Numbered from the stretch's first letter, positions 34,074 through 45,636 are shown. The stretch is DNA of 53,783 bases from Burkholderiales bacterium (GCA_016196925.1 JACPWS010000050.1:1-53783), one strand, 5' to 3'. Notes: generated by a model from the letters alone, not told the origin. Program-made: numbers and translations.

Positions 34074-35123
34074 TCAATACGGCCGCACGTTGCGCAACGC
34101 CGCCGCGCACTCCTTGACCAGCGCCGGGCCTTGGTAGATCAGGCCGGAATACAGTTGCACCAGCGCAGCGCCGGCTTGCATCTTGGTGACGGCGTCCGCG
34201 CCGGAAAAGATGCCGCCGACACCGATAATCGGCAGCGCATTGCCGAGTTCGGCGTGCAGCGCGCGTATCACGCGATTCGATGCTTCGAACACCGGTTTGC
34301 CGGACAAGCCGCCGGCTTCTTGCGCATGCGGCATGCCTTGCACGGCGTCGCGCGCGATGGTGGTGTTGGTGGCGATCACGCCGTCTATCTTGTGGCGCAG
34401 CAGGGCGTCGGCGATGGTCTTGATTTGTTCGGCGGCTATATCGGGCGCGATTTTCAGGGCCAGCGGCACGTAGCGCTTGTGCTGCTCGGCCAGCCTTTGC
34501 TGTGCCTCTTTCAGTTGCGCCAGCAAGGCGTCCAGTTCGCCGGCGCCTTGCAGCTGGCGCAGGTTCTTGGTGTTCGGTGAAGAGATGTTGACGGTCACGT
34601 AGCTGGCGTACGGATACACCTTGGCCAGGCAGTGCAGGTAATCGTCGGCGGCGTTCTCGATCGCGGTGTCGGCGTTCTTGCCTATGTTCAGTCCCAGCAC
34701 GCCTTGCTTGTCCTGATAAAAGCGCGAGCCCTGCACATTTTTCACAAAGGCATCGACGCCGCCGTTGTTGAAGCCCATGCGGTTGATGATCGCTTCGGCT
34801 TGCGGCAGGCGGAACATGCGCGGTTGCGGGTTGCCCGGCTGGGCGCGCGGCGTGACGGTGCCGATTTCCAGCGAGCCGAAACCGAGCGCGGCCAGGCCGT
34901 CGATATAGGCGCCGTCCTTGTCCAGCCCGGCGGCCAGGCCGACCGGATTCGGGAAGCTGATCCCCATCACCGTGCGCACGTCGGCGGCCGGTTTGCCCAG
35001 CAGGCCGCCCAGGCCCATTTTGGCCGCGCTTCGCAGGGCGGGCAGGGTCAGGTTGTGCGCCTGTTCCGGATCGAGCGCAAACAGTAGCGGGCGGGCTAGC
35101 GAGTAAAATAGTTTTTTTGACAT
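34074..35123 (-). CDS. pyrD: dihydroorotate dehydrogenase (quinone), class 2
   Basis: A 349-residue FMN enzyme of pyrimidine synthesis, bound to the inner membrane by its N-terminal helices and passing electrons to quinone. It has [22 protein letters not shown] at the N-terminus (membrane-associating class 2 extension), [50 protein letters not shown] with the catalytic Ser, GVIATNTT and [14 protein letters not shown]. The ATG at 35123 fits family starts. The frame stays open far upstream through repeat copy C into bpt, but that part is not protein-like. Confidence 0.95.
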   Translation of the reverse strand: MSKKLFYSLARPLLFALDPEQAHNLTLPALRSAAKMGLGGLLGKPAADVRTVMGISFPNPVGLAAGLDKDGAYIDGLAALGFGSLEIGTVTPRAQPGNPQPRMFRLPQAEAIINRMGFNNGGVDAFVKNVQGSRFYQDKQGVLGLNIGKNADTAIENAADDYLHCLAKVYPYASYVTVNISSPNTKNLRQLQGAGELDALLAQLKEAQQRLAEQHKRYVPLALKIAPDIAAEQIKTIADALLRHKIDGVIATNTTIARDAVQGMPHAQEAGGLSGKPVFEASNRVIRALHAELGNALPIIGVGGIFSGADAVTKMQAGAALVQLYSGLIYQGPALVKECAAALRNVRPY

Positions 35124-35133
35124 GGTGAATCGT

Positions 35134-35212
35134 GTTTTTATGGGAGTATATGTAAAAAAGCTGCTATCGTCAGCGTATTTATTGGGGTTTAAAAAATACT
35201 GGGGGGGAGTAT
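35134..35212 (+). repeat. palindromic repeat, copy C (degenerate left arm)
   Basis: Keeps the core CGTCAGCGTATTTA and the right end ATACTGGGGGGGAGTAT, but the left end reads GGGAGTATATG where the other copies have ATACTCCCC, so the left arm looks replaced or inverted. It lies in the gap between bpt and pyrD. Confidence 0.65.
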
Positions 35213-35226
35213 ATTTTACCGCTTTT

Positions 35227-35955
35227 TTACTCCTGCAGCGCTTGCCAGCGGCCGTGCAGCAAGGCGTCGAGCGGCTTGAAATTGGTTTTATATGCCATCT
35301 TGGGGCTGGCGGCGATCCAGTAGCCGAGGTAGACATAGGGCAGCGCCAGCTGGCGCGTCTGGCGGATTTGCCACAGCACATTGTAAGTGCCGTAGCAAGC
35401 GCTTTCATCGTCGGGGTCGTAAAACGTGTAGACCGAAGACAGGCCGTCGGTCAGCACGTCGATAATGCTGACCATGCGCAGCACGCCTTGCCCGTCGCGG
35501 AATTCTACCAGCCGCGTATTGACCCGGCTTTGCAGCAGGAATTGCGCGTATTGCTCGCGACTGTCGTGATCCATGCCGCCACCGGCGTGGCGCCGGCCCT
35601 GATAGCGCTGATACAGCTCGTAATGTTCATGCTGATACGCCAGCGAGATCACGCGCGCCTGCAAGCCGGCGTGTTTTTTCTCGGCACGGCGCTGGCTGCG
35701 GTTCGGATGGAATTCCGCCACCCGCACCCGCACCGGGGTGCAAGCCTGGCAGCTGTCGCAATGCGGCCGGTAAATGAAAATCCCGCTGCGCCGGAAGCCG
35801 CTTTTCACCAGTTCGGAATAGGCGTCGGCATTGATCAGGTGGGCCGGGGTCGCCACTTGCGAGCGCGCCTGCAAGCCTTCCAGGTAGCTGCAAGGGTAGG
35901 GTGCCGTCGCGTAAAACTGTATGCTGGCGAAGGGGAGTTCGTTGAGCTGGGTCAT
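35227..35955 (-). CDS. bpt: aspartate/glutamate leucyltransferase
   Basis: A 242-residue ATE-family aminoacyl-tRNA-protein transferase that adds leucine to N-terminal Asp or Glu, marking proteins for ClpS/ClpAP. It has [16 protein letters not shown], the N-terminal cysteine cluster [43 protein letters not shown] and [11 protein letters not shown] prefer the ATG at 35955 (ATGA overlap with the aat stop) over one nine codons upstream. Translational coupling to aat joins the two N-degron transferases. Confidence 0.93.
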   Translation of the reverse strand: MTQLNELPFASIQFYATAPYPCSYLEGLQARSQVATPAHLINADAYSELVKSGFRRSGIFIYRPHCDSCQACTPVRVRVAEFHPNRSQRRAEKKHAGLQARVISLAYQHEHYELYQRYQGRRHAGGGMDHDSREQYAQFLLQSRVNTRLVEFRDGQGVLRMVSIIDVLTDGLSSVYTFYDPDDESACYGTYNVLWQIRQTRQLALPYVYLGYWIAASPKMAYKTNFKPLDALLHGRWQALQE

Positions 35956-36668
35956 GGCTGCTTCGGGCTGAGCGGTTGCCATTCCAGAATAGCAGGTAAC
36001 GCGGTCGCTTGCTGTAGCCGGCGCAGGAAGTCGGCGCGCGACATAGGCTTAGCGCCCAGCGTCGCAAGATGCGCAGTTTCTTGCTGGCAGTCTATTATTT
36101 CCACCCCGTTTTCGCGTAAGAAAAACACCAGGTGCGCGAGCGCCAGCTTGGAGCCGTCGCTGACGCGCGCGAACATCGATTCGCCGTAAAACATGCGGCC
36201 TATGCAAACGCCGTAAGCGCCGCCGACCAGTTCGCCGTCCAGCCAGACTTCGGAAGAGTGCGCATAGCCGAGCGCATGCAAGCCGCAATAGCCGGCGACG
36301 ATCTGGTCGGAAATCCAGGTGCCGGCACCGTCCTTGCGCGGCGCGGCGCAGGCGCGCATGACTTGTTCGAAGGCGGAGTCGAAGCGGATTTCCCAGCGCG
36401 GGTCTTTGCTGATATGTTTCAGGCGCTTGCGCAGGCTGGCGGAAACCTTGAAATCCGCGATGCGCAACACCATGCGCGGGTCGGTCGACCACCAGAGTAT
36501 CGGCTGGCCTTGCGAGAACCACGGGAAAATCCCGTGCCGGTAGGCGTCCAGCAAGCGTGCCGGCGACAAATCGGCGCCCGCCGCCAGCAAGCCGGCCGCG
36601 CCGTCTTTTTCGCTCAGCGCCAGTGCCGCGTCGGGGAAGGGCGTGTCAGCTTCCAGCCAGGGGATCAT
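35952..36668 (-). CDS. aat: leucyl/phenylalanyl-tRNA-protein transferase
   Basis: A 238-residue transferase that adds Leu or Phe to N-terminal Arg or Lys for degradation by ClpAP. It has [44 protein letters not shown] (the family signature), [21 protein letters not shown] and MFYGESMF. I chose the ATG at 36668 because residues from it ([11 protein letters not shown]) match the family; a longer frame runs back into the Nudix gene. The start overlaps the Nudix 3' end by 23 bases. Confidence 0.94.
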   Translation of the reverse strand: MIPWLEADTPFPDAALALSEKDGAAGLLAAGADLSPARLLDAYRHGIFPWFSQGQPILWWSTDPRMVLRIADFKVSASLRKRLKHISKDPRWEIRFDSAFEQVMRACAAPRKDGAGTWISDQIVAGYCGLHALGYAHSSEVWLDGELVGGAYGVCIGRMFYGESMFARVSDGSKLALAHLVFFLRENGVEIIDCQQETAHLATLGAKPMSRADFLRRLQQATALPAILEWQPLSPKQP

Positions 36669-37260
36669 TTGCTTTTGCAGTGAAATCTTGCGCCGGCGCG
36701 CGCATGGATTTGAAGATGTCGTGCGCATGCAATTCGTAGCGACCGCCCTGACGCACGCGTGCCAGGTCTTCGAAAAAGAATTTCAGCGTATGGCCGACGG
36801 TGGGGAAGGCGATCTCGTCCCAGGGGATTTCTTTTTCGGTAAACAGCGCGACTTCCAGGCTTTCGGTGCCGGCCAGATAATCGAGGTCGAGCAGGGTGGC
36901 GCGGTAAAACAGGTGGACCTGATGCACGTGCGGCACGTTCAGTATCGAGAATAACTCGTGCAGGGCGATATTCGCGCCGGCTTCTTCCGCCGTTTCGCGC
37001 TCGGCCGCCTGGCCGGTGGTTTCATTGTTTTCCATGAAGCCGGCCGGCAGCGTCCAGTAACCGTAACGCGGTTCGATGGCGCGCCTGCATAGCAGGACGC
37101 TGGTTACTCCGGCGCTTTCCCAGACCGGAATCGAGCCGACCACCATTTTCGGATTCTGGTAATGGATGGTGCCGCAGGCTGGGCAGACATGGCGTAAGCG
37201 CGTATCGTCGGCGGGGATTTGCAGTATCACCGGCGCGGCGCATTCGGAACAGAATTTCAT
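36646..37260 (-). CDS. Nudix hydrolase with N-terminal zinc ribbon
   Basis: A 204-residue protein. Residues 1-38 hold a zinc ribbon (CSECAAP and [14 protein letters not shown]); the Nudix domain follows with the box [20 protein letters not shown], matching GX5EX7REUXEE. The layout recalls the NudC/ADP-ribose pyrophosphatase-like group that cleaves nucleoside diphosphate derivatives; the substrate is unknown. I chose the ATG at 37260 because the frame upstream is antisense to tRNA-fMet. It probably heads the Nudix-aat-bpt unit. Confidence 0.88.
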   Translation of the reverse strand: MKFCSECAAPVILQIPADDTRLRHVCPACGTIHYQNPKMVVGSIPVWESAGVTSVLLCRRAIEPRYGYWTLPAGFMENNETTGQAAERETAEEAGANIALHELFSILNVPHVHQVHLFYRATLLDLDYLAGTESLEVALFTEKEIPWDEIAFPTVGHTLKFFFEDLARVRQGGRYELHAHDIFKSMRAPAQDFTAKANDPLAGS

Positions 37261-37366
37261 GGAACAAGAGTGGTGAAATGGCGAATGGCTAAAGTGTAAC
37301 ACCAGCGCCGGCGCCTTAGGTTTTCGCCGCCGCCTGGAATAAATAGCGTATGGATGGAGAAAAGAA

Positions 37367-37395
37367 TTGCGCTGGGCGGTGAAACCATGTATAGT
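37367..37395 (+). promoter_or_regulatory. promoter of tRNA-fMet
   Basis: TTGCGC (37367-37372) and TATAGT (37390-37395) are separated by 17 bp. The expected start is about 7 bases before the mature tRNA. Confidence 0.7.
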
Positions 37396-37408
37396 TTCAT
37401 TCTTCAGA

Positions 37409-37485
<77 letters not shown>

Positions 37486-37496
37486 GAATTACAAGA

Positions 37497-37525
37497 AAAA
37501 GCCACGTAATAACGTGGCTTTTTTA
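37497..37525 (+). terminator. rho-independent terminator after tRNA-fMet
   Basis: The stem GCCACGT/ACGTGGC with loop AATA is flanked by an A-run and followed by a run of Ts. It starts 12 bases after the tRNA. Confidence 0.9.
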
Positions 37526-37544
37526 TTAGCTGGCGATTTTATTT

Positions 37545-37574
37545 TTGATTGCCATCAAAATTCTGGACTACAAT
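37545..37574 (+). promoter_or_regulatory. candidate sigma-70 promoter for scpB-rluB
   Basis: TTGATT (37545-37550) and TACAAT (37569-37574) with an 18-bp spacer, just after the tRNA terminator. It leaves a leader of about 200 bases before scpB, in which I see no known RNA motif. Confidence 0.55.
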
Positions 37575-37782
37575 CCAGTGTCTACTAATTTGAGGGCCTG
37601 TGCGCCGATGAAACTTTCCGGTGCAATCGAGACAGTCCCGATCTGCCTGCACAGCGGGCGTTGCCGTTGCCAAAGTGGCCGGCAACAAAATTAATTACTT
37701 AACTGGTGAGTGCTGAAGCTGCCGATGTATCCGGCATGCCCTGCTGCATGACTTCGACTAATACCGTGTAATAAAGAATTGC

Positions 37783-38532
37783 ATGAATACTGCTGAGGCA
37801 AAGCGAGTCCTCGAAACAGCCTTGTTATGTGCGCCTGAGCCGCTGACGGTCACTACTTTAAAGAAGTTGTTTCAGGAAGCCGGCGACCAGGGTGAAGCGG
37901 TCGGCGCTGACACCATCAAGATGATGCTGGAAGACTTGCGCAAAGACTGGGTGGACAAGGGCATAGAACTGGTCGGCCTGGCTACCGGCTGGCGTTTTCA
38001 AAGCCGTCCGGAAATGCGCGCCTATATAGATAGGCTGAACCCGGAGAAACCGCCCAGGTATTCGCGAGCGACGCTCGAGACGCTGGCGATTATTGCCTAT
38101 CGTCAGCCGGTGACGCGCGGCGACATAGAAGAAATCCGCGGCGTGACCGTGGCGTCGCAAATGGTCAAGACGCTGGAAGACCGCGGCTGGATAGAAACTA
38201 TAGGTTATCGCGACGTGCCCGGCAGGCCAGCCCTGTTTGCCACGACCAGGCAGTTTCTCGACGACCTCGGCTTGTCTTCGCTCGATCAGTTGCCTCCTTT
38301 GCAGCAAGTCAGCAAGGAAAGCGCGCAAGAAGCCGCGCCGGCACTGGATGCATTGGAGGGGAGTATGTTTGCTGCCGTGCAGGCCGGGCCTGACGAAACG
38401 GCGGAAGCAGGCGCGCTGGCCGTGTCAGTCAATAATCCGCCGGAACATGCGTCCGTGCGGGAGCAAGAATCGGGCGCTGAAGCGTTTCAGCCGTCTTATT
38501 TAGAACAAAAGAATGAATACCATGAATCCTGA
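37783..38532 (+). CDS. scpB: segregation and condensation protein B
   Basis: A 249-residue ScpB, the winged-helix kleisin-associated subunit of the SMC-ScpAB condensin that organises the chromosome. It has [76 protein letters not shown] and [22 protein letters not shown], all family signatures, followed by an acidic tail of about 75 residues with no clear fold. scpA is not adjacent. The 3' end overlaps the rluB start by 20 bases. Confidence 0.94.
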   Translation: MNTAEAKRVLETALLCAPEPLTVTTLKKLFQEAGDQGEAVGADTIKMMLEDLRKDWVDKGIELVGLATGWRFQSRPEMRAYIDRLNPEKPPRYSRATLETLAIIAYRQPVTRGDIEEIRGVTVASQMVKTLEDRGWIETIGYRDVPGRPALFATTRQFLDDLGLSSLDQLPPLQQVSKESAQEAAPALDALEGSMFAAVQAGPDETAEAGALAVSVNNPPEHASVREQESGAEAFQPSYLEQKNEYHES

Positions 38533-40069
38533 AGATATCGGCGCCAAATCCAACGATGGCGCATCCGGCACGGCGAATGGCGCCGATGAAGGCAAACCGG
38601 CCAAACGCGGCGTGCGCGGTCCGCGCAATATGCGGCGCTCGCGCCCCAAGCAAGACCATCCTGAGGCGGCGTCAGCCGAAGGTGCCTCCTTACCTGAAGG
38701 CGAGCAAGTCGCGTCGGGCAATCCGCGCCCGCCGCGCGGACGGAGTAAGCCGCGCACCGAAGGTGAACCGCAGGCGCCGCGCGGCGAGCGCGCGCCGCGC
38801 CAGACCGCTGCCGGCAAGGGTAAGCGTCCGGTCCAGGGCAGGAGCGCGCGTCCGGCTGCGAATGCGGCGGATGAGGTGTTTTCTTTCGTCACATCGGACG
38901 CTTTCGATGTGGCGCATCTGGATGCGGACGACAAGGGTAAGTCGGGCAAGGGGCGCGGCGCCAAGACGGTGCGGCGCGACCTGACGGCGGACGACGACGC
39001 GCCTAAATTGCACAAGGTGCTGGCCGAGGCCGGGCTGGGTTCGCGGCGCGACATGGAAGACTTGATCATTGCCGGACGCGTTTCCGTGAACGGCGAGCCG
39101 GCCCACATCGGCCAGCGCATCTTGCCGACCGACCAGGTGCGCATCAACGGCAAGCTGATTCAGCGCAAAATCAATAAAAAGCCGCCGCGCGTGCTGATCT
39201 ATCACAAGCCGGCCGGCGAAATCGTCAGTACCAACGATCCGGAAGGCCGTACCTCGGTATTTGATAGCTTGCCGACCATGAAAGTCGGTAAATGGCTGGC
39301 GGTAGGGCGCCTCGATTACAACACCGAAGGTTTGTTGCTGTTTACCACTTCCGGCGACCTGGCCAATCGCCTGATGCATCCGCGCTACGGTATAGAGCGC
39401 GAATACGCGGTGCGTACCTTGGGCGAGCTGGAAGAGGGGATGCGCCAGAAGTTGCTGGCCGGCGTGGAGCTGGAAGACGGTCTGGCGCAATTCTCTAAAA
39501 TTGCCGACGGTGGCGGCGAAGGCGTGAATAAATGGTACCGCGTGGTGATTGGCGAAGGCCGCAACCGCGAAGTGCGCCGCATGTTCGAGGCGGTCGGCCT
39601 GACGGTGTCGCGCCTGATCCGTACCCGTTACGGCGCAATGACTTTGCCGGCCAATCTGAAGCGCGGCCGCTGGGAAGAGCTGGAAGAAGATGCGGTACGC
39701 AGCTTGTTGAAGGTTAGCGGCCTGGAAAAAGCGGGCGGCGACAAGCCGGCCGCGAAGAGCGGCAAACCTTACGGCAGTAAGGCGCCCGGTTACGGTGCTG
39801 GCCCGTTTGCGCAAAAGCAGGGGGCGTATGGCATGCCGGGGGCGCGCGCCGATTTCGGAACTGCGCGCGGCGGCAACGCCAACGGCAACCGTGCTGCGGG
39901 CGGTAACGCGGGCAATGCCGATAAAAAACGCAGCCGCCAACCTGATCCTTTGCAGACGGCACTCGGTTTTCCGGATGCCGGTCAGCAGCGTCGCGGCCCG
40001 ACTGCGCGCGGCAGCGCCCAGGCCGTAGGCCAGGGAATTGCGGCGCGCCGCCGTTCGCGCGGTGGCTGA
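38513..40069 (+). CDS. rluB: 23S rRNA pseudouridine synthase RluB with long disordered tails
   Basis: A 518-residue protein; the enzyme core matches RluB, which makes pseudouridine 2605 in 23S rRNA. Residues 1-160 are Arg/Pro/Ala-rich and probably disordered; an S4 RNA-binding domain follows (about 165-210, [21 protein letters not shown]); the catalytic domain has [17 protein letters not shown] with the nucleophile Asp268; from about 400 on the tail is Gly/Ala/Lys-rich. Extensions of this kind are common in Burkholderiales RluB. Starts at 38513 and 38522 are both possible. Confidence 0.92.
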   Translation: MNTMNPEDIGAKSNDGASGTANGADEGKPAKRGVRGPRNMRRSRPKQDHPEAASAEGASLPEGEQVASGNPRPPRGRSKPRTEGEPQAPRGERAPRQTAAGKGKRPVQGRSARPAANAADEVFSFVTSDAFDVAHLDADDKGKSGKGRGAKTVRRDLTADDDAPKLHKVLAEAGLGSRRDMEDLIIAGRVSVNGEPAHIGQRILPTDQVRINGKLIQRKINKKPPRVLIYHKPAGEIVSTNDPEGRTSVFDSLPTMKVGKWLAVGRLDYNTEGLLLFTTSGDLANRLMHPRYGIEREYAVRTLGELEEGMRQKLLAGVELEDGLAQFSKIADGGGEGVNKWYRVVIGEGRNREVRRMFEAVGLTVSRLIRTRYGAMTLPANLKRGRWEELEEDAVRSLLKVSGLEKAGGDKPAAKSGKPYGSKAPGYGAGPFAQKQGAYGMPGARADFGTARGGNANGNRAAGGNAGNADKKRSRQPDPLQTALGFPDAGQQRRGPTARGSAQAVGQGIAARRRSRGG

Positions 40070-40094
40070 GCGTGTTTATTTGCCCTGTTTTTCA

Positions 40095-40123
40095 TTGCGA
40101 CAGAATAAATAATCGTTTATAAT
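40095..40123 (+). promoter_or_regulatory. promoter of the rimP-nusA-infB operon
   Basis: TTGCGA (40095-40100) and a perfect TATAAT (40118-40123) with a 17-bp spacer, the best sigma-70 match I found in the window. It would give a leader of about 140 bases before rimP. Confidence 0.8.
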
Positions 40124-40174
40124 CTTGTAGTTAGCAGAATTTACCTTCATTGAATTCAGATTGGGGTGCTGCGA

Positions 40175-40204
40175 AAAAGATGGGCTTTGCCCATTTTTTT
40201 TTGG
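40175..40204 (+). terminator. terminator-like hairpin in the rimP leader
   Basis: The stem ATGGGC/GCCCAT with loop TTT is preceded by AAAAAG and followed by eight Ts. It lies between the operon promoter and rimP, so it must be read through or regulated. This placement resembles attenuator-like leaders reported before rimP-nusA operons. Confidence 0.8.
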
Positions 40205-40272
40205 TTTTATCGTTTGCTTCATTTGGTTTCTTGTTAATGCAGGTGCGTAGGTAATGTTTTTCGGAGAATAGT

Positions 40273-40758
40273 TTGGTTTTGCTGGAATTGATAGAAAAGA
40301 CCGTCAACGGTACCGGATACGATCTGGTGGACTTCGAGCAGGCCGAGCGCGGTCTGTTTCGGGTTTACATCGATTTTTTGCCGGTAGATATAGAGAAGGG
40401 CAACATCACAGTCGAAGATTGTGAAAAAGTCAGTCATCAATTGTCGCACGTGCTGATGGTCGAAAATGTCAACTACAGCCGTTTGGAAGTGTCTTCCCCC
40501 GGCCTGGACCGGCCGCTGAAGAAGCAGGCCGATTTCGCGCGTTTTGTGGGCGAAAAGGCAACGGTTAAGTTGCGCATGCCTATGCCGGGAACGCCGAATC
40601 GCAAAACCTTCGAGGGAATATTGCACGAGCCTGAAGGTGAAAATCTGAAGCTGGAATTTGAAGTAAAAGACGGGTCGGCCATGCTGGAATTTACGCTGGC
40701 CGATGTGGATAAGGCACGCCTGGTGCCGCAAGTGGATTTTAGGAGTCGCAAAGCATGA
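40273..40758 (+). CDS. rimP: ribosome maturation factor RimP
   Basis: A 161-residue RimP, needed for 30S subunit maturation. It has [49 protein letters not shown] and [21 protein letters not shown], all typical. The start is a TTG at 40273, 6 bases after GGAG (40263-40266); no ATG lies near. The stop overlaps the nusA ATG (ATGA). First gene of the translation/transcription operon. Confidence 0.95.
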   Translation: MVLLELIEKTVNGTGYDLVDFEQAERGLFRVYIDFLPVDIEKGNITVEDCEKVSHQLSHVLMVENVNYSRLEVSSPGLDRPLKKQADFARFVGEKATVKLRMPMPGTPNRKTFEGILHEPEGENLKLEFEVKDGSAMLEFTLADVDKARLVPQVDFRSRKA

Positions 40759-42314
40759 GTCGTGATTTGTTGTTATTGGTGGATGTGCTGGCGCGCGAAA
40801 AGAACGTCGATGAAGAAGTCGTGTTCGGCGCGCTGGAGCATGCTTTGGCGCAGGCGACCAAAAAACGTTTTCCCGGTGAAGTCGACGTACGCGTAGAGAT
40901 CGATCGCGATACCGGCGAATTCCGTTCTTTCCGCCGCTGGCACGTGGTGCCCGACGAAGCTGGCCTGCAATTGCCCGATCAGGAAATCCTGCATTTCGAA
41001 GCGATCGAAGACGACCCTGAAATCCAGGTCGATGACTACATCGAAGAAGAAATCGAGTCGGTCGATTTCGGCCGTCGTTTTGCCCAGGACACCAAGCAGG
41101 TCGTCTTGCAGCGTATCCGCGACGCCGAGCGCGAACAGATCCTGGCCGATTTCCTCGAGCGTGGCGATTCCCTGGTGACGGGCACGATCAAGCGCATGGA
41201 GCGCGGCGAAGCCGTGGTTGAATCCGGCAAGATTGAAGCCCGCCTGCCGCGCGATCAGATGATCCCGAAAGAAAACCTGCGCGTCGGCGACCGCGTGCGT
41301 GCCTATATCCTGCGCATAGACCGCAATGCCCGCGGCCCGCAAGTGATCTTGTCGCGTACTGCGCCGGAATTCATCATGAAATTGTTCGAACTGGAAGTGC
41401 CGGAAATCGAACAAGGCTCCCTGATTATCAAGTCCGCGGCGCGCGACCCCGGTGTACGCGCCAAGATCGCCGTGTACACCGCCGACAAACGCATCGACCC
41501 TATCGGCACTTGCGTCGGCATGCGCGGTTCGCGCGTGCAGGCGGTGACCGGCGAGCTCGGCGGCGAGCGCGTCGACATCGTATTGTGGTCGGAAGATCCG
41601 GCCCAGTTCGTGATCGGCGCCCTGGCGCCGGCCAACGTCTCTTCCATCATGGTGGATGAGGAGAAGCACGGTATGGATGTCGTGGTCGACGAAGAAAACC
41701 TGGCGATCGCCATCGGCCGCAGCGGCCAGAACGTGCGCCTGGCGTCCGAGCTGACCGGCTGGCAAATCAATATCATGACCGCCGAAGAATCCGCTTCCAA
41801 AGCGGCGCAGGAAACCGCCGGTATCCGTACCCTGTTCATGGAAAAACTCGACGTCGACCAGGAAGTCGCCGACATCCTGGTGGATGAAGGCTTCTCCAGC
41901 CTGGAAGAAATCGCCTACGTCCCGATCAGCGAAATGCTGGAAATCGAGGCGTTTGACGAAGACACTGTCAACGAGTTGCGCAACCGCGCCCGCGATGCCT
42001 TGCTGACCGAAGCGATCGCTTCCGAAGAAGGCCTGGAAGGCATGAACGACGACTTGCTCAATTTGGACGGCATGACACGCGTCACCGCCGGCAAGCTGGG
42101 GCTGGCCGATATCAAGACGGTAGACGCTTTTGCCGGTCTGGCTTACGACGAATTTGGCGCGATTTTGGCATTGCCTGCCGACCGCGCCCGCCAATTGATT
42201 AAAGATGCATTTGAAGATGTGACTGATGATGAGATGAAACTCATCGACGCTAAATATGATGATCAGGCCAAGGCTTTGTTAGCCAAAGCCTGGAAACTCG
42301 TAGAAGCCAATTAA
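40755..42314 (+). CDS. nusA: transcription termination/antitermination factor NusA
   Basis: A 519-residue RNA-polymerase-binding elongation factor that modulates pausing, termination and antitermination. Order: N-terminal polymerase-binding domain ([30 protein letters not shown]), S1 domain (about 135-200), KH domains ([11 protein letters not shown] onward; [36 protein letters not shown]) and two C-terminal acidic helix-hairpin-helix repeats as in E. coli. Coupled to rimP by ATGA and followed by infB after 47 bases. Confidence 0.97.
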   Translation: MSRDLLLLVDVLAREKNVDEEVVFGALEHALAQATKKRFPGEVDVRVEIDRDTGEFRSFRRWHVVPDEAGLQLPDQEILHFEAIEDDPEIQVDDYIEEEIESVDFGRRFAQDTKQVVLQRIRDAEREQILADFLERGDSLVTGTIKRMERGEAVVESGKIEARLPRDQMIPKENLRVGDRVRAYILRIDRNARGPQVILSRTAPEFIMKLFELEVPEIEQGSLIIKSAARDPGVRAKIAVYTADKRIDPIGTCVGMRGSRVQAVTGELGGERVDIVLWSEDPAQFVIGALAPANVSSIMVDEEKHGMDVVVDEENLAIAIGRSGQNVRLASELTGWQINIMTAEESASKAAQETAGIRTLFMEKLDVDQEVADILVDEGFSSLEEIAYVPISEMLEIEAFDEDTVNELRNRARDALLTEAIASEEGLEGMNDDLLNLDGMTRVTAGKLGLADIKTVDAFAGLAYDEFGAILALPADRARQLIKDAFEDVTDDEMKLIDAKYDDQAKALLAKAWKLVEAN

Positions 42315-42361
42315 TTCACGAGTTTCATTCTCATAACGCGCACATAGAAAAAGAGGACTGA

Positions 42362-45190
42362 ATGGCGAGTAACAATGTAGCCCAATTTGCCACCGAGCTG
42401 AAGATGTCAGCCGATTTGCTGCTTACGCAATTGCGTGCCGCGGGCGTCAGTAAGAGCTCGACGTCCGATACGCTGAGCAAGGAAGACAAGGATCGCTTGC
42501 TGGATCACCTGCGTCGCTCACATGGCGCTTCGGCAGACAGCGAGAAGAAAAAAATCACGCTGACACGCAAGGAAACGACCGAGATCAAGCAGGCGGATGC
42601 CACCGGCAAATCGCGCACGATACAGGTGGAAGTGCGCAAGAAGCGCACCTTCGTCAAACGCGACGAGGCGCCGACTGAAGAACCGGTTGCAACTCAGCCA
42701 GCGCTTGATCCTGAAGAATTGGCGCGCCGTGAACAGGAAGCGCGCCGCGAAGCTGAGCTGATCGCTCGCCAGGAAGCTGAGCTGCTCGAAAAGCAAGAGC
42801 ATCTGGCCAAGCTGGAAGCCGAGAAAGAAGCGCAAGCCCAGGCCATGCGCGAGGCTGAGCTCGCTGAAGCGGCCAAGCTTGAAGCTGAAAAGCTGAAAAC
42901 GGCCCAGGCTGCGGCGGCAGTTAAAGTCGAAGACGTGAAACCTTCCCAGTCTGACGAAGAGAAGAAGCGTCTGGCTGCCGAGGATGCCAAGAAAAAAGCC
43001 GCCGAGGATGCCAAAGTTGCGGCCGAACGCGCGGCCGCAACCGAGCGCGCCAGAAAAGCGGTTGCCGACGAAGTGGCGCAGATCAAAGAAATGATGAATG
43101 CGGCGCGCAGACCGGTCAAGGCGCCGGAGCCTGTTGCCGCACCGAAAGTCGCCGAAGGTACTTTGCATAAGCCGGCCGATAAAAAGGTGGCTGACAAGAA
43201 GCCGGCAACGACCGAGAAAAAAGACGAGAAAAAGCCGGCCGTCGCAGACAAGAAGGCGATTAAATCCGCCAATGTCTCCTCGACCTGGCAGGATGATGCT
43301 AAAAAACGCGGCGGCATCAAGACGCGTGGCGATGCTTCCGGCGGTCGCGACGGCTGGAAGGGCGGCCCTAAGGGGCGCCGTAATCAGCATCACGATGACA
43401 GGGCATCTAATTTCCAGGCGCCGGTAGAAGCGATCGTGAAAGATGTGTACGTACCTGAAACCCTGACCGTGGCCGAGTTGGCACACAAGATGTCGATCAA
43501 GGCTTCCGAAGTCATCAAGCATTTGATGAAGTTGGGTCAGATGTGCACCATCAACCAGGTGCTCGATCAGGAAACAGCGATGATCCTGGTGGAAGAAATG
43601 GGCCACAAGGCGTTTGCCGCCAAGCTGGACGATCCGGAAGCGATGCTGACCGATACGGCCGAACACGCCGATTACGAAGCCTTCCCACGTGCGCCGGTGG
43701 TGACCGTCATGGGTCACGTCGATCACGGTAAAACCTCGCTGCTCGATTACATCCGCCGCGCCAAAGTGGCGTCCGGCGAAGCCGGCGGCATTACCCAGCA
43801 CATCGGTGCTTATCACGTAGAAACACCGCGTGGCATGATCACCTTCCTCGACACCCCGGGCCACGAAGCGTTTACCGCGATGCGTGCCCGCGGCGCCAAG
43901 GCGACCGATATCGTGATCCTGGTGGTGGCGGCCGACGACGGCGTGATGCCGCAAACCAAGGAAGCGATTGCGCATGCGAAAGCCGCCGGCGTGCCGCTGG
44001 TGGTTGCAATCAACAAGATTGATAAGCCGGGCGGCAATGCCGACCGCGTGACGCAGGAACTGATCGCGGAAAGCGTGGTGCCGGAAGAATACGGCGGCGA
44101 TGCACCTTTCGTGCAAGTTTCTGCCAAGACCGGCCAGGGTATCGATTCCCTGCTGGAAAACGTCTTGCTGCAAGCTGAAGTGCTGGAACTGAAGGCGCCG
44201 AAAGATGCGCCGGCCAAAGGTCTGGTGGTGGAAGCGCGTCTCGATAAAGGTCGCGGTACGGTAGCGACTATCCTGGTGCAGTCCGGTACGCTGAAGCGCG
44301 GCGACGTGGTGCTGGCGGGTTCTTCCTATGGCCGCGTGCGCGCCATGCTGGACGAAACCGGCGCCAACATCGCCGAAGCCGGCCCATCGATCCCGGTTGA
44401 AATCCAGGGCTTGACTGAAGTGCCGTCCGCCGGTGAAGAAGTTATGGTCATGGTCGATGAGCGCAAGGCGCGTGAAATCGCCTTGTTCCGTCAAGGTAAG
44501 TTCCGCGACGTGAAACTGGCCAAGCAGCAGGCTGCCAAGCTGGAAAACATGTTCGAGAACATGGGCGAAGGCGAAGTCAAAAACCTGCCGGTCATCATCA
44601 AGACCGACGTACAAGGTTCGCAGGAAGCGCTGGTCCAGTCGCTGGTCAAGTTGTCTACCAACGAAGTGCGGGTGCAAGTGGTGCACGCGGCGGTCGGCGG
44701 GATTTCCGAATCGGACGTCAACCTGGCAGTGGCGTCCAAGGCTGTCGTCATCGGCTTCAACACCCGTGCCGACGCCTCGGCGCGCAAGCTGGCCGAAGCG
44801 AATGGCGTCGATATCCGTTACTACAACATCATTTACGATGCGGTAGACGAAGTCAAAGCAGCCTTGTCCGGCATGCTGGCGCCAGAGAAGCGCGAACAGA
44901 TCACCGGTATGGTCGAAATCCGCCAGGTGTTCCTGGTCAGCAAGGTCGGCGCGATTGCCGGCTGTCTGGTCACCGACGGCGTGGTCAAGCGTACTTCTTC
45001 GGTACGTCTGTTGCGCAACAACGTGGTCACCTGGACTGGCGAACTCGACTCGCTCAAGCGTTACAAAGACGATGCGAAAGAAGTCAAGGCCGGTATGGAG
45101 TGCGGTTTGTCGCTGAAAGGCTACAACGAAATCCAGGTCGGAGATCATTTGGAAATCTTTGAAGTACAGGAAATAGCACGTACTCTGTAA
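42362..45190 (+). CDS. infB: translation initiation factor IF-2
   Basis: A 942-residue GTPase that brings fMet-tRNA to the 30S subunit and helps subunit joining. Order: an N-terminal IF2N domain (1-50), a long Ala/Glu/Lys-rich charged region to about 350 (likely coiled coil), a second IF2N motif ([23 protein letters not shown]), the G domain with GHVDHGKT (451-458), [15 protein letters not shown] and NKIDKPG, then the C-terminal fMet-tRNA-binding domains. AGAGGA precedes the ATG. Its start may coexist with internal starts giving shorter IF-2 forms, as in E. coli. Confidence 0.97.
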   Translation: MASNNVAQFATELKMSADLLLTQLRAAGVSKSSTSDTLSKEDKDRLLDHLRRSHGASADSEKKKITLTRKETTEIKQADATGKSRTIQVEVRKKRTFVKRDEAPTEEPVATQPALDPEELARREQEARREAELIARQEAELLEKQEHLAKLEAEKEAQAQAMREAELAEAAKLEAEKLKTAQAAAAVKVEDVKPSQSDEEKKRLAAEDAKKKAAEDAKVAAERAAATERARKAVADEVAQIKEMMNAARRPVKAPEPVAAPKVAEGTLHKPADKKVADKKPATTEKKDEKKPAVADKKAIKSANVSSTWQDDAKKRGGIKTRGDASGGRDGWKGGPKGRRNQHHDDRASNFQAPVEAIVKDVYVPETLTVAELAHKMSIKASEVIKHLMKLGQMCTINQVLDQETAMILVEEMGHKAFAAKLDDPEAMLTDTAEHADYEAFPRAPVVTVMGHVDHGKTSLLDYIRRAKVASGEAGGITQHIGAYHVETPRGMITFLDTPGHEAFTAMRARGAKATDIVILVVAADDGVMPQTKEAIAHAKAAGVPLVVAINKIDKPGGNADRVTQELIAESVVPEEYGGDAPFVQVSAKTGQGIDSLLENVLLQAEVLELKAPKDAPAKGLVVEARLDKGRGTVATILVQSGTLKRGDVVLAGSSYGRVRAMLDETGANIAEAGPSIPVEIQGLTEVPSAGEEVMVMVDERKAREIALFRQGKFRDVKLAKQQAAKLENMFENMGEGEVKNLPVIIKTDVQGSQEALVQSLVKLSTNEVRVQVVHAAVGGISESDVNLAVASKAVVIGFNTRADASARKLAEANGVDIRYYNIIYDAVDEVKAALSGMLAPEKREQITGMVEIRQVFLVSKVGAIAGCLVTDGVVKRTSSVRLLRNNVVTWTGELDSLKRYKDDAKEVKAGMECGLSLKGYNEIQVGDHLEIFEVQEIARTL

Positions 45191-45198
45191 TTCAAAAT

Positions 45199-45226
45199 AA
45201 CCCCGGAGCGATCCGGGGTTGTGTTT
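45199..45226 (+). terminator. hairpin between infB and rbfA
   Basis: A perfect 9-bp stem (AACCCCGGA/TCCGGGGTT) with loop GCGA, followed only by GTGTTTT. It is a weak or partial terminator, or an mRNA-processing/stability hairpin inside the operon. Confidence 0.65.
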
Positions 45227-45246
45227 TATAGAGGCGGAAAAAATTT

Positions 45247-45636
45247 ATGGCAAAACATAGTAAAACCATTCCCGGTCGCGGTTTGCGCGTGGCCGATCAG
45301 ATCCAGCGCGATCTGGCAGAAATCATCTGGTCGGAACTAAAAGACCCGCGCGTCGGCATGATCACGCTGACTGAAGTGCAATTGACGCCCGATTATGCGC
45401 ACGCCAAGGTGTATTTCACCACGCTGGCCGATGCTCCCGAAGCGATCAAGGGCACGCTGGAGGGTTTGAGCAAGGCGGCTGGCTTCCTGCGCGCGCAACT
45501 CGGCTTGCGCCTGCATATCCATACCTTGCCGCAACTGCATTTCATTCACGACACTTCCACCATGCGTGGCATGGCGATGTCGAAGTTGATAGCCGAAGCG
45601 AACGCCACCCGCGCCAAAGACGACGGCGAAGATTGA
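45247..45636 (+). CDS. rbfA: 30S ribosome-binding factor RbfA
   Basis: A 129-residue KH-type assembly factor for the 30S subunit that acts at the 5' helix of 16S rRNA and in cold adaptation. It has [47 protein letters not shown] and [16 protein letters not shown], the family signatures. Operon order infB-rbfA-truB matches other proteobacteria. Confidence 0.96.
   Translation: MAKHSKTIPGRGLRVADQIQRDLAEIIWSELKDPRVGMITLTEVQLTPDYAHAKVYFTTLADAPEAIKGTLEGLSKAAGFLRAQLGLRLHIHTLPQLHFIHDTSTMRGMAMSKLIAEANATRAKDDGED

Noticed and set aside
35124-35408. 95-residue N-terminal extension of pyrD
   Set aside because: It is translated from repeat copy C and antisense-like sequence; class 2 PyrD starts at the [12 protein letters not shown] methionine.
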